Source of the DNA: Actinomadura alba
GTDB taxonomy: Bacteria > Actinomycetota > Actinomycetes > Streptosporangiales > Streptosporangiaceae
Direction: 5' to 3'
NCBI RefSeq assembly: GCF_014323705.1
Contig: NZ_JABVEC010000006.1
Location: 62,001-126,000 of the forward strand
DNA length: 64,000 nucleotides
Position numbers and translations under genes: made by a program
Notes under the pieces: model-generated
Database searches by the model: none
Told to the model about the DNA's origin: nothing
Seen by the model: only the letters and a program-made list of their open reading frames with translations
Shown: one piece after another, positions 36,576 through 45,239 of the stretch
How positions within the stretch are numbered: the stretch's first letter is position 1
How the letters are laid out: the number at the start of each line of letters is the position of its first letter

Positions 36576-37369
36576 CCATCGCACTGAACGCACGCGACGT
36601 GGGCGAGGGCATCCCCCTCGTGCTGCTGCACGCCTTTCCGCTGTCCTCGGCGATGTGGCTCGAACAGCGGGAGGCGCTCGTCCCGCGGTTCCGGGTGATC
36701 ACGCCGGATCTCCGCGGCTTCGGCGGCTCGGTCCTGGGCGACGACGAACCGTCGATCGACGCCATGGCCGATGACGTGGTCGCCCTGCTCACGTCGAAGG
36801 GCATCGAGCGGGCGGTGATCGGCGGGCTGTCGATGGGCGGGTACGTCGCGATGGCCCTCTGCCGCCGGCACCCCGAGCGGATCCTCGGCATGGTGCTCGC
36901 CGACACCAGGGCCGGCGCCGACCCCGAACCGGTCCGGCGGACCCGGTTGCGCATGGCCGATCAGATCACCGCCGACGGCGACGTGAACGTCCTGGTCGAC
37001 GAGGTGCTGCCACGTCTCGTCGGCCCCACCACGTTCCGCCAGCGCGCTCTCGTGTACGGGCGGGTGCGCGGCCTCGTGCGCGCCGCGCCGCCGCGGGCGG
37101 TGGCGTGGGCGCAGCGGGCGATGGCCGCGCGGCCGGAGTCGTTCGGCGTGCTGAGGGGGATGCGGGTCCCGACCCTCGTCATCACGGGAGCCGAGGACGA
37201 GCTCACCACCGAGGACGACGCCCGCGCCATGACGGACGCCCTGCCGAACGCCGAGCTGATGATCATCCCTCGGGCGGGACACCTGTCGGCCGTCGAGCAG
37301 CCTGAGCTGTTCAACCAGGCCGTCGCGGAGTTCGTCTCGGCCCTGGCCGGACCCGTTGAGTCGTGTTGA
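36572..37369 (+). CDS. Alpha/beta hydrolase
   Basis: A 265-aa hydrolase of the proline iminopeptidase/lactonase-like type: oxyanion LLHAFPLSSAMW, TPDLRGFGGS, nucleophile GLSMGGYVA, acid in TGAEDELTTED, and catalytic His in AGHLSAVEQPELFN. The cap domain lies about 130-200. GGCGAGGC lies before the ATG. No sequence similarity beyond the fold is seen to the hydrolase directly upstream. Confidence 0.9.
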   Translation: MTIALNARDVGEGIPLVLLHAFPLSSAMWLEQREALVPRFRVITPDLRGFGGSVLGDDEPSIDAMADDVVALLTSKGIERAVIGGLSMGGYVAMALCRRHPERILGMVLADTRAGADPEPVRRTRLRMADQITADGDVNVLVDEVLPRLVGPTTFRQRALVYGRVRGLVRAAPPRAVAWAQRAMAARPESFGVLRGMRVPTLVITGAEDELTTEDDARAMTDALPNAELMIIPRAGHLSAVEQPELFNQAVAEFVSALAGPVESC

Positions 37370-37402
37370 ATCGCCTCGCTTCGCTCGGCGGCTCGCGGTC
37401 CG

Positions 37403-38950
37403 TCAGAGCGTGTCCTGGCGGGGGACGACGACCTCGCGGACGATGAGGGAGACCGCCGCCGCGGTCGGGATCGCGAGCAGCGCGCCCACGATTCCGAGCA
37501 GCGTGCCGCCGATGAGGGCGGCGATGATGGTCGCCGCCGGGTGGACGTCGACCGCCCGCTTCATGACGCGCGGGTGGATCACGTAGTTCTCGATCTGCTG
37601 GTACGCGACGAAGAAGATGACGCAGATGATCCCCGTGGCCACCCCGTCGAAGAACGCGACGACGCAGACGAGCGAGGCGCCTATCGTCGCGCCGACGAGC
37701 GGGATGAACGCCGTGAGCGCGACCAGGAGCGCCAGCGGCAGCGCGAACGGCACTTCCATGATGAGCAGGAAGACGTAGGCCGACGTGCCGGCGACCAGGG
37801 CGACCGCGACGGTGCCCGCGACGTAGCCGCCGATCCGCACGAGGATCTCGTCGCCCAGCAGCGCCACCCGGGCCCGCCGCGAGCGGGGCGCCATGCGGTA
37901 GAAGAAGTTCTTGATGGTGGGCAGCGACCCAAGGAAGTAGAGCGTGAGGATGAGCACGGTGAACGTGCTGAAGAGTCCGCCGACCACCACCCGGCCCACA
38001 CCGACGATGCCGCTCACCGCCTGCTTGCCGAAGTTGGCGTTGGTCACCGTCTCCTGCAGCTTGCCGAGCAGCTGGTAGCGCTGGTCGAGGTCCCGGATGT
38101 TGGGGTTCTGCTGGAGCTGCTGGATATAGGCCGGTACATGGTCGATGAACGCCGTGATCTCGTTCGTGAGCGGCGGCACGATGGCGGCGCCGAAGCCGGC
38201 GAACACCATGAGCAGGGCGAGGAAGACCATGGCCACCGCCCAGTGCCGGGACACGCGGCGGCGCTGCAGGGCCTCGACGGCGGGGTTGAGGCCGACCGCG
38301 AGGAACAGCGACACCACGATGAGGATCAGCACCTGGCGGGCGCTCGCGATGGCCTGGATCAGCGTCCAGGCGGCGAAGACCCCGAGCGCGCCGGTGAAGC
38401 CGAAGACGAACGGGTGCGTTCTGCCCAGTGGCTGGCCGGGCCGCCCGAACGGGAGGCTTTCGTCGACGCCGGCCTCACGCTTGCGGACCTCCATGTCCGT
38501 CAGCGGGTCGGCGCCCGGCTCATGCATCCGCTGCTCGGGTACGGCCGGAATGGCGATCTGGATGGGCGTCGGCGCCGGCGCGGGCGGCTCGGGGGAGGGC
38601 TCGCCGCCGCCGGCCGCCTCGCCGTCGGCCTCTCGGCCGGCGTCGTCGCCCGGCTCCGCATTGCTCTTGGCCTGCGCCCGACGGGCGGCCACGCTCCGGA
38701 TCGTCTCTCGGGCTCTGACCCGGATCCAGTCGCGAAGGTTGCTCCGCGCCTCCGCGGGCGTCCGGTCCGGGGCCCCGCGGCCGTCCGGGGCCGCACCGCC
38801 GTCCGGAGCCGCACCGCCGTCCGGAGCCGCACCGCCACCCGGGGCCGCGCCGCCGTCCGGAGCCGCACCGTCGGCGGACTCGCCAGTGGCGTTGGAGGAG
38901 GCCGGCCGGGACGCCTCCGCCTGGTTCTCGCGCTCGGTGTCCTCGGGCAC
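37403..38950 (-). CDS. AI-2E family transporter (PF01594) with repetitive N-terminus
   Basis: A 515-aa membrane protein. The C-terminal about 350 residues show the eight-helix AI-2E/TqsA-PerM pattern (LILIVVSLFLAVGLNPAVEAL, LPTIKNFFYRMAPRSRR, GTSAYVFLLIMEVPFALPLALLVALTAFIPLVGATIGA, QQIENYVIHPRVM). The N-terminal 160 residues are disordered, with five near-identical APDGGA units followed by an Arg/Ala-rich stretch. AI-2 export is known for only a few members; others are thought to be Na/Li-proton antiporters, so the substrate is open. Confidence 0.88.
   Translation of the reverse strand: MPEDTERENQAEASRPASSNATGESADGAAPDGGAAPGGGAAPDGGAAPDGGAAPDGRGAPDRTPAEARSNLRDWIRVRARETIRSVAARRAQAKSNAEPGDDAGREADGEAAGGGEPSPEPPAPAPTPIQIAIPAVPEQRMHEPGADPLTDMEVRKREAGVDESLPFGRPGQPLGRTHPFVFGFTGALGVFAAWTLIQAIASARQVLILIVVSLFLAVGLNPAVEALQRRRVSRHWAVAMVFLALLMVFAGFGAAIVPPLTNEITAFIDHVPAYIQQLQQNPNIRDLDQRYQLLGKLQETVTNANFGKQAVSGIVGVGRVVVGGLFSTFTVLILTLYFLGSLPTIKNFFYRMAPRSRRARVALLGDEILVRIGGYVAGTVAVALVAGTSAYVFLLIMEVPFALPLALLVALTAFIPLVGATIGASLVCVVAFFDGVATGIICVIFFVAYQQIENYVIHPRVMKRAVDVHPAATIIAALIGGTLLGIVGALLAIPTAAAVSLIVREVVVPRQDTL
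38781..38870. repeat. Five 18-bp tandem repeats in the AI-2E transporter gene
   Basis: Five units of CCGTCCGGRGCCGCACCG (unit 4 diverged to CCACCC...GCGCCG) encode GGAAPD-type repeats on the minus strand. In frame, so copy number could vary without breaking the protein. Confidence 0.85.
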
Positions 38951-38993
38951 GCCGCCTCCTCGTCGCCGGTGGTGTTCGATCTCTTAGACGCCA

Positions 38994-39028
38994 GAAAGCC
39001 TAGGGGTGATTGCCACTCCTAGGCTTTC
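38994..39028. terminator. Hairpin terminator after the DivIVA-like gene
   Basis: 15-bp stem (38994-39008 and 39014-39028; GAAAGCCTAGGGGTG and near-complement with one wobble) in the gap between the minus-strand DivIVA-like stop and the AI-2E transporter start. Confidence 0.7.
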
Positions 39029-39056
39029 CGACTTTCGCGAGTTCGTCAGGCGAGGA

Positions 39057-40421
39057 TCACTCCTGCCACCAGTCCTCGTCTTCGTCCTTCTTCTTCGCCG
39101 AGGGAGCGTTCTTCGCACCGGCTCCCGCACCGCCGCCGGCCGACGCGGCGGGAGCGGCGGGCTTCGGCGCGGGTGCCTGGGCCTGTGCCGGCGCGGGTGC
39201 CGCGGCGGCCTTCGGCTCGGGCGCCGGCAGCGCGGGCTTCGCGGCCGGCGGGGCGAGCGCGTCGTCGCCGCCGATCGGTGGCGGCTGCATGCCACCGATC
39301 AGCTGACGCAGCTGGTTGAGGTGCGTCGTGATGCTGTCGCGCTGACGCGTGAGCTCGTCGACCTGCCGCTGGGCCTGGGTGCGGATGCGGTCGGCCTCGG
39401 ATTTGGTGTCGGCCAGCAGTTGCTCGGCCTGGCTCTTGGCCTCAGCGATGACCTGGTCGGAGTTCTTCCGCGCGTTGGCGACGAGCTGCTTGGCGTGCGA
39501 GTCGGCCTCACGCCGGGTCTGGTCGGCCTGCTGGGTCGCCTTGGCCGCACGCTGCTCGGCGGAGGCGGCGCGCTGCTCGGCCTCGGCCACGAGCTTCTGC
39601 GTGGCGGTCTGCGCGGCGGCGTGCCGCTCCGCGTCCTGCCGGTCGGCCTCTTCGCGGCGGGTGGCCAGCTGGATCTCGAACTCGGCCTCGGCCTGGGCCC
39701 GCTGCGCCTCGCTCTCCTCGAGGATGCGCTGAGCCTGCGCGCGCATCTCGTCGGCCTGGCGCTTGGCGGTGGTGAGGATCTCGTCGCGCTCGCGCTTCGT
39801 GGACGCCCGGAGCTGGGCGACCTCGCGCTCGGTGGTGGTGCGGAGCTTGGCGATCTCACGCTCGGCGGCGGCCCGCTTCTCCGCCACCTCGTGGTCGGCG
39901 GTGGCGCGGAGCTTGCCTACCTCGCGCTCGGTCGTGGAGGTGAGCTCCTCGGCCTCGCGGCGGGCCGAAGTACGGACGTCGTCGGCTTCCCGCTCGGCCG
40001 CGTTGAGCATGTCGTCGCCCTCGCGCTGGGCGGTCGCGCGCAGCTCGGCGGCCTCGTTCTCGGCGGTGGCGCGGTGCTCGGCCGCGTCGACCTTGGCGGC
40101 GGCCTTGATCTCGTTGGCCTCAGAGCGGGCGGCCTGGACGAGCTCGGTCGCCTGCTCCTCGGCGAGCCGCAGAAGCTGCTCGATACGTGCGCCGAGGCCC
40201 GAGTAGGTCGGCCGATCCTGCTCCTGGAGCTGCCTGTGAGCATCCGACAGCTCGCGCTGCAGAGCCTGTGTCTGCTCGCGTGCCTGCCGCACGTCGTTGT
40301 CGAGCTTCTTGATCTGCTCGTCGACCTGGTGCCGGTCGTACCCGCGAAGCACCACGTCGAAGTCGGTTGGGGGCGGGTCTTCGAAAAAGTTGCTGAGCTG
40401 GGCGTCGATGTCGGACTGCAT
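39057..40421 (-). CDS. DivIVA-domain coiled-coil protein (Scy/FilP-like)
   Basis: A 454-aa cytoskeletal-type protein. N-terminal DivIVA-like signature FDVVLRGYDRHQVDEQIKKLDNDV (about 20-45), a long coiled coil (about 45-370) with strong eleven-residue periodicity in a (A/S)xREAxExxxxA pattern (AEREADDVRTSAR, TEREVGKLRATAD, AEREIAKLRTTTE), and a Pro/Ala/Gly-rich tail ending DEDEDWWQE. In streptomycetes the coiled-coil proteins Scy and FilP (SCO5397, SCO5396) lie just upstream of methylmalonyl-CoA epimerase, as here; they organise polar growth and filaments. The role here is inferred by synteny and architecture. Confidence 0.85.
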   Translation of the reverse strand: MQSDIDAQLSNFFEDPPPTDFDVVLRGYDRHQVDEQIKKLDNDVRQAREQTQALQRELSDAHRQLQEQDRPTYSGLGARIEQLLRLAEEQATELVQAARSEANEIKAAAKVDAAEHRATAENEAAELRATAQREGDDMLNAAEREADDVRTSARREAEELTSTTEREVGKLRATADHEVAEKRAAAEREIAKLRTTTEREVAQLRASTKRERDEILTTAKRQADEMRAQAQRILEESEAQRAQAEAEFEIQLATRREEADRQDAERHAAAQTATQKLVAEAEQRAASAEQRAAKATQQADQTRREADSHAKQLVANARKNSDQVIAEAKSQAEQLLADTKSEADRIRTQAQRQVDELTRQRDSITTHLNQLRQLIGGMQPPPIGGDDALAPPAAKPALPAPEPKAAAAPAPAQAQAPAPKPAAPAASAGGGAGAGAKNAPSAKKKDEDEDWWQE

Positions 40422-40872
40422 GGGCTCAATCCTGAGGTGACGAGTCGGCTACGGGTAGTTCCGGGAGCGGTTGACCACCAGACTGTACGGGCCTGCGGGC
40501 CCCAGACCTATCCCGGCCACAGCAGCGTACTCCCGCTGCTGCCGTGTTGGGGGCTCATCTGGACGCACTGCGTGTTTTGCCGTATGTGTGGCGTTTACCA
40601 GGAGAGCTTCCGCGCCGCCGGTGGCGTCCTGAGAAATGCGACGAAGGACTGTAAAACCCGACATCCCACGGCCGTTGAGTGCTTTCCGTGACCATCTGAT
40701 TGCGATCGCGTCACGATCCTGCCCGATGGGTTGCCGGGTGGTGGCGCGGCCTTGGGCGACGCCGGGCACCGGCCCCCGAAGCCGTGCCTCTTCGCGGCCT
40801 CTTCGCTCCGCTTCCGTACGTCTCAGGATCCCACGGCCGGCCGCGGGCGGCGACATCCGGCGGCGCGTCGCG
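40422..40872. other. 451-bp intergenic region upstream of the DivIVA-like gene
   Basis: Lies between two minus-strand genes and should hold the promoter of the coiled-coil gene. The only open frame (minus strand 40449-40856) is Arg-rich and family-free, so I do not call it. A GGGCCtgcGGGCCC hairpin is near 40485-40502. I recognise no structured RNA. Confidence 0.45.
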
Positions 40873-41295
40873 TCAGGCCTTCTCGACCAGCTCGGTCAGG
40901 ACCCCGTGGCAGTCCTTCGGGTGCAGGAACGTGATGCGCGACCCCATCGAGCCACGCCGCGGGACGTCGTAGAGCACACGGACGCCGGTGGCCGCGATGC
41001 CGTCGGCCTCGTCCTGCACGTCGCCGTCGGTGCCGAACGCGATGTGGTGGACGCCCTCGCCGTTCTTGGCGAGGAACTTGGCGATCGGGGAGTCCTCGCG
41101 GACGGGCTCGAGCAACTGGAGGTACGTCGCGCCGCCGTCCCCGGTGTCGTTGATCTTGAGCATGGCCTCGCGTACGCCCTGCTCTTCGTTGACCTCGACA
41201 TGGACGTCGGTGAAGCCGTACGTACGGCGGTAGAACTCGACGGTCGCGTTGAGGTCGTGGCAGGCGATTCCGATGTGGTCGATGCGGGTCAGCAC
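40873..41295 (-). CDS. mce: Methylmalonyl-CoA epimerase
   Basis: A 140-aa metal-dependent vicinal-oxygen-chelate enzyme converting (S)- to (R)-methylmalonyl-CoA for the B12-dependent mutase. Two beta-alpha-beta-beta-beta modules with metal ligands His7 (IDHIGIA), a His in [10 protein letters not shown], and the Glu in [13 protein letters not shown] start. It diverges from the thiolase gene over a 126-bp gap, and the trio mce-thiolase-meaB matches the streptomycete order. Confidence 0.95.
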   Translation of the reverse strand: MLTRIDHIGIACHDLNATVEFYRRTYGFTDVHVEVNEEQGVREAMLKINDTGDGGATYLQLLEPVREDSPIAKFLAKNGEGVHHIAFGTDGDVQDEADGIAATGVRVLYDVPRRGSMGSRITFLHPKDCHGVLTELVEKA

Positions 41296-41421
41296 GTCTC
41301 TGCCTCCAAGGTCGCAGTAGTACAGGCGCAGTCGCTCGGCGGCCGAACCCTCCGCGCGGAGACCCCGGTCCTACTGGGTATGGTTGCAGGCGTCGCCACC
41401 GAACATTGTGGAGGTTCCCGC

Positions 41422-42630
41422 ATGCCGTCGAAATCCGTGGTAGTGGCCGGAGCCCGCACCCCCATCGGGCGGCTGCTCGGCTCGCTCAAGGACTTCTCCG
41501 CCGTCGACCTCGGCGGGATCGCCATCAGGGCGGCACTGGAGCGCGCGGGTGTGAGCGGTGACCAGATCGAGTACGTGATCATGGGCCAGGTGCTCCAGGC
41601 CGGAGCCGGGCAGATCCCGTCGAGGCAGGCCGCGGTCAAGGCCGGCATCCCCATGAGCGTGCCGTCGCTCACGATCAACAAGGTCTGCCTGTCCGGGCTC
41701 GACGCGATCGCGCTGGCCGATCAGCTGATCAGGGCCGGCGAGTTCGACGTCGTGGTCGCCGGCGGCATGGAGTCGATGACCAATGCCCCGCACCTGCTGC
41801 CCAAGTCGCGGGCCGGGTTCAAGTACGGCTCCATCGAGGTGCTCGACTCGATGGCCCACGACGGGCTGAGCGATGCCTTCGACGGCGTCTCGATGGGCGA
41901 GTCCACCGAGCGCTACAACGCCAAGCTCGGCATCTCGCGCGAGGAGCAGGACGAGTTCTCCGCCCGCTCGCACCAGCGCGCCGCGGCGGCGATCGAGGAC
42001 GGCCGGTTCGCCGACGAGATCGTCCCGGTCGAGATCCCCCAGCGGCGCGGCGAGCCCGTGGTCTTCTCGGCCGACGAGGGCGTACGGGCGGGCACGACGG
42101 CCGAGACGCTCGGCCGGCTGCGCCCGGCGTTCGCCGAGGACGGCACCATCACCGCCGGCTCCTCGTCCCAGATCTCCGACGGCGCCTGCGCGGTCGTGGT
42201 CATGTCCAGGGCCAAGGCCGAGGAGCTCGGCTGGTCCGCGGACGGTCCCCGGCGGTGGCTGGCCGAGATCGGGGCCCACGGGAACGTGGCCGGTCCGGAC
42301 AGCTCGCTGCAGTCCCAGCCGGCCAACGCCATCAAGCACGCGTTGGCCAAGGAGGGCCTCGGCACCGACGCCCTCGACCTCATCGAGATCAACGAGGCGT
42401 TCGCCTCGGTCGGCGTCCAGTCGATGCGCGACCTCGGCGTCGGGCCAGAGATGGTCAACGTCAACGGTGGCGCGATCAGCCTTGGGCATCCCATCGGCAT
42501 GTCCGGCGCCCGCATCCTGCTGCACCTCGCGCATGAGTTGAAGCGGCGCGGCGGGGGCGTCGGCGCGGCCGGCCTCTGCGGTGGCGGCGGTCAGGGCGAC
42601 GCGCTGATCATCCGCGTTCCCGGCGCCTGA
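41422..42630 (+). CDS. Acetyl-CoA C-acetyltransferase (thiolase)
   Basis: A 402-aa condensing enzyme joining or splitting acetyl-CoA units. Acyl-carrier Cys89 (INKVCLSG), [14 protein letters not shown], catalytic His in [16 protein letters not shown] and second Cys in CGGGGQG. ATG with GTGGAGG upstream. With the 3-hydroxyacyl-CoA dehydrogenase at 33528 it could make or degrade acetoacetyl/3-hydroxybutyryl-CoA. Followed after 17 bases by meaB. Confidence 0.95.
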   Translation: MPSKSVVVAGARTPIGRLLGSLKDFSAVDLGGIAIRAALERAGVSGDQIEYVIMGQVLQAGAGQIPSRQAAVKAGIPMSVPSLTINKVCLSGLDAIALADQLIRAGEFDVVVAGGMESMTNAPHLLPKSRAGFKYGSIEVLDSMAHDGLSDAFDGVSMGESTERYNAKLGISREEQDEFSARSHQRAAAAIEDGRFADEIVPVEIPQRRGEPVVFSADEGVRAGTTAETLGRLRPAFAEDGTITAGSSSQISDGACAVVVMSRAKAEELGWSADGPRRWLAEIGAHGNVAGPDSSLQSQPANAIKHALAKEGLGTDALDLIEINEAFASVGVQSMRDLGVGPEMVNVNGGAISLGHPIGMSGARILLHLAHELKRRGGGVGAAGLCGGGGQGDALIIRVPGA

Positions 42631-42647
42631 CCAAAGGGAGGTCGTTG

Positions 42648-43616
42648 GTGCGGACCGTGGACGTCGATGATCTGGTGGCGCGGGCGCGCGACGGCGCGCC
42701 GCGGGCGCTGGCCCGGCTCATCACCCTGGTCGAGAACGCCTCACCGCACCTGCGCGAGGTGATGGCCGCGCTGAACCCGCTGGCCGGCAGGGCCCAGGTC
42801 ATCGGCCTCACCGGCTCGCCGGGGGTCGGCAAGTCCACCTCGACCGGTGCGCTCGTCACGGCGTTCCGCAAGCACGGCAGGCGGGTCGGCGTGCTCGCGG
42901 TCGACCCGTCCTCGCCCTTCACCGGCGGAGCGCTGCTCGGTGACCGCGTGCGGATGCAGGACCACGCCACCGATCCGGAGGTGTTCATCCGCTCGATGGC
43001 GAGCCGGGGCCACCTCGGCGGGCTCGCGTGGGCGGCGCCGCAGGCCATCCGAGTCCTGGACGCCGCCGGTTGCGATGTGATCCTGGTCGAGACCGTCGGG
43101 GTCGGGCAGGCCGAGGTCGAGATCGCCTCCCTGGCCGATTCGACGATCGTGCTCGTCGCACCCGGCATGGGCGACTCGATCCAGGCGGCCAAGGCCGGCA
43201 TCCTCGAGATCGCCGACATCTTCGTCGTCAACAAGGCCGACCGGGACGGCGCTCATCAGACCGTGCGCGACCTGCGGAACATGATCGCGCTCGCCGACCG
43301 CGGACTCGACGAGTGGCGGCCGCCGATCGTCACCACGGTGGCGTCCAGGGGCGAGGGCGCCGACGAGGTCATGGAGGCGCTCGACAAGCACTGCGCGTGG
43401 CTGACGGGCACGGGGACCCTCCGGAAGCGCCGGCTGGCCCGGGCCCGCGACGAGGTCGAGGCCATCGCGGTCACCGCGTTGCGCGAGCGCATGGGCGACC
43501 TGCACGGCGACCGGCGGCTGGACGTGCTCGCCGCGAAGGTCCTCGACGGGGAGTGCGATCCCTACTCGGCCGCCGAGGAACTCGTCTCGGCGGTCACCGA
43601 CGACGGCCCGCGCTGA
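42648..43616 (+). CDS. meaB: MeaB/ArgK-type P-loop GTPase (acyl-CoA mutase chaperone)
   Basis: A 322-aa G3E-family GTPase that protects and reloads adenosylcobalamin-dependent acyl-CoA mutases. Walker A GSPGVGKS (56-63), VDPSSPFTGGALLGDRVRM switch, ETVGVGQAEVE, NKAD base-recognition motif, and a C-terminal dimerisation arm. GTG at 42648 behind GGGAGG fits better than the TTG one codon earlier. The nearest mutase in the window is IcmA at 48234; it may also serve a methylmalonyl-CoA mutase encoded elsewhere. Confidence 0.94.
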   Translation: MRTVDVDDLVARARDGAPRALARLITLVENASPHLREVMAALNPLAGRAQVIGLTGSPGVGKSTSTGALVTAFRKHGRRVGVLAVDPSSPFTGGALLGDRVRMQDHATDPEVFIRSMASRGHLGGLAWAAPQAIRVLDAAGCDVILVETVGVGQAEVEIASLADSTIVLVAPGMGDSIQAAKAGILEIADIFVVNKADRDGAHQTVRDLRNMIALADRGLDEWRPPIVTTVASRGEGADEVMEALDKHCAWLTGTGTLRKRRLARARDEVEAIAVTALRERMGDLHGDRRLDVLAAKVLDGECDPYSAAEELVSAVTDDGPR

Positions 43617-43624
43617 CGCGGGCC
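43605..43624. terminator. Hairpin across the meaB stop codon
   Basis: GGCCCGCG/CGCGGGCC with a 4-base loop that contains the TGA, between meaB and the convergent DUF4230 gene. Confidence 0.55.
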
Positions 43625-43634
43625 CGCCGCCTGG

Positions 43635-44387
43635 TCACTGACCGGAGCCGATGGTCACGTTGACGGTCTTGAAGCCGAGTGACTTCAGCAGGTTCTCAAG
43701 CATGAGCTTCGTGTTCCTGTCGGCCCGTTCGCGCAGCCCGCTTTCGGTGGCCGCCGTCTGGATCTTCTGCGACGCGAGCACGTAGAGCTGCTGCTGATTG
43801 TTCGGGTTGCCGCCGAAGAAGTCGCCGAGCCGGTTCGTCAGGCCGCGCTGGGTGGCGTAGACGTAGCTCCTGGAGGAGTCCAGGTTCGTGGGCTCGAGCT
43901 GGGCGTGCGGCAGTTTGATGGTCGCGGTCGTGCGCTCGCGGTCCACCGTCACCGCGCCCGACGCCAGTTTCGAGAAGTCGACATAGGCGTCGACGCTGCC
44001 GTTCCCGACGAACAGGGTGCGCTTTCCGCGGACGGCGTTCGGAAGGAATCTCGCGTCCTTCTCCAGATCCACGATCACCTGGAAATTGCCGCTCGCCGCC
44101 TCGTACCGGGACAGGTCGCGGATGGACTGGAGCAGCACCGGGCCGCTGCGGTCCTTGGTCTTCTCGGCGAAGGGGTTGAGGCTGAACCATCCGGCGAAGT
44201 GATTGACCACCTGGAAGGCCACGAACGCGACGAGCACCGCGACCACGAGGAGCATGGCGAGCCCGCTTCGCCGGCGGGGCGCCTTGTCGGGCTCGGCGTG
44301 GTCGGTTCTGTCTCGCTCATCGGTTCCAGCGCTCATCGGCCTGTCCCGCTCACTGTGCTCGTTGTCGTCCAGATCCACGCGTGCCAT
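43635..44387 (-). CDS. DUF4230 membrane-anchored protein
   Basis: A 250-aa protein: charged disordered N-terminus (about 1-42), one membrane helix (about 43-62, GLAMLLVVAVLVAFVAFQVV), then an extracytoplasmic domain matching DUF4230 (SIRDLSRYEAASGNFQVIVDLEKDARFLP, FVGNGSVDAYVDFSKLASGAVTVD, ATIKLPHAQLEP). Family function is unknown. ATG at 44387; an internal ATG after the charged leader (MSAGTDERD) is possible. Confidence 0.87.
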   Translation of the reverse strand: MARVDLDDNEHSERDRPMSAGTDERDRTDHAEPDKAPRRRSGLAMLLVVAVLVAFVAFQVVNHFAGWFSLNPFAEKTKDRSGPVLLQSIRDLSRYEAASGNFQVIVDLEKDARFLPNAVRGKRTLFVGNGSVDAYVDFSKLASGAVTVDRERTTATIKLPHAQLEPTNLDSSRSYVYATQRGLTNRLGDFFGGNPNNQQQLYVLASQKIQTAATESGLRERADRNTKLMLENLLKSLGFKTVNVTIGSGQ

Positions 44388-44421
44388 GGCAGAGACATTC
44401 CCCGTGGAGAGGACATCTCAC

Positions 44422-45204
44422 CTACGTCGTCGCGGTGCCGTGCCGCGGATCCGCCTCGTGTGAGGCGCGTTCGACGGCGAGCAACGAGGCGTTGTGCTGT
44501 TGCGCGTCATGCGCCGCCCGACCACCGCGCAGACCGAACAATCTCTTGCTGACGACGATATAGACGATCAAAACGACATTGACGACGAACGCCGCGAGGC
44601 GGACCACGGTGACGCGCTCCGTCAGCTCATAGATCTCGATCGGCAGCCCGAACGAGGTGGCTATCACCGCGAAGTACTCGCCCCAGCGCTTCAGCAGCCA
44701 CAGGCCGACCGCCTCGATGAACTCCACCACGGCGTAAGCGAGCAGGCCGACCGCGACCCAGGTCAGCGTTCCGGTTCCCACCTCGAGGGCATGCCGCAGA
44801 CCCATAACGATCTTGGAGTGGTCCAGGTCCCAGCCGACCTTGCCGGCCAGCGGGCGCAGCAGCGGCAGGTCCTCCTGGAAGATGCGCTGGATGGAGCCCC
44901 GGTGGTGTGCGAACCGCCAGACGCCGTACGCCGCGGCCAGCACGATGAGTGCGCGGATCGCGCGCTCGACGGCGAAGAGCCGCATGATGAAGGCGTCGCG
45001 CAGTTGCCTGCCGCGCATGACCAGTGGCGCCTCGTCGGCCGGGCCGGACCCGTGCGGCGGGCCGTGCACGTACGCGCCGCAGCGCAGGCACCGCCACGCC
45101 TCACCGACGGGTGTGCCGGCCCGCAGCCTTCCGCGCAGCCGGGGCTCGTCGGGCGCGTAAGTGACGTGGCCCTTGCGGGCGCAGGTCAGCAGGCTCCAGT
45201 CCAC
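44422..45204 (-). CDS. DUF2127-like membrane protein with N-terminal zinc-ribbon-like segment
   Basis: A 260-aa protein. The N-terminal 55 residues have CARKGH and CLRCGAYVHG, a possible zinc ribbon, followed by four membrane helices resembling DUF2127 (VERAIRALIVLAAAYGVWRF, ALEVGTGTLTWVAVGLLAYAVVEFIEAVGLWLLKRWGEYFAVIATSFGLPIEIYEL). GTG at 45204 has GGTGGAG upstream. Function unknown; it follows the permease-like gene by 35 bases and may be in the same operon. Confidence 0.78.
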   Translation of the reverse strand: MDWSLLTCARKGHVTYAPDEPRLRGRLRAGTPVGEAWRCLRCGAYVHGPPHGSGPADEAPLVMRGRQLRDAFIMRLFAVERAIRALIVLAAAYGVWRFAHHRGSIQRIFQEDLPLLRPLAGKVGWDLDHSKIVMGLRHALEVGTGTLTWVAVGLLAYAVVEFIEAVGLWLLKRWGEYFAVIATSFGLPIEIYELTERVTVVRLAAFVVNVVLIVYIVVSKRLFGLRGGRAAHDAQQHNASLLAVERASHEADPRHGTATT

Positions 45205-45239
45205 GTCTCCACCGTTTCGACCGCCTCTCGCCGGGCCGG

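Noticed and set aside
40449-40856. Minus-strand 135-codon frame upstream of the DivIVA-like gene
   Set aside because: Arg-rich composition and no conserved motif; typical of noncoding high-GC sequence.
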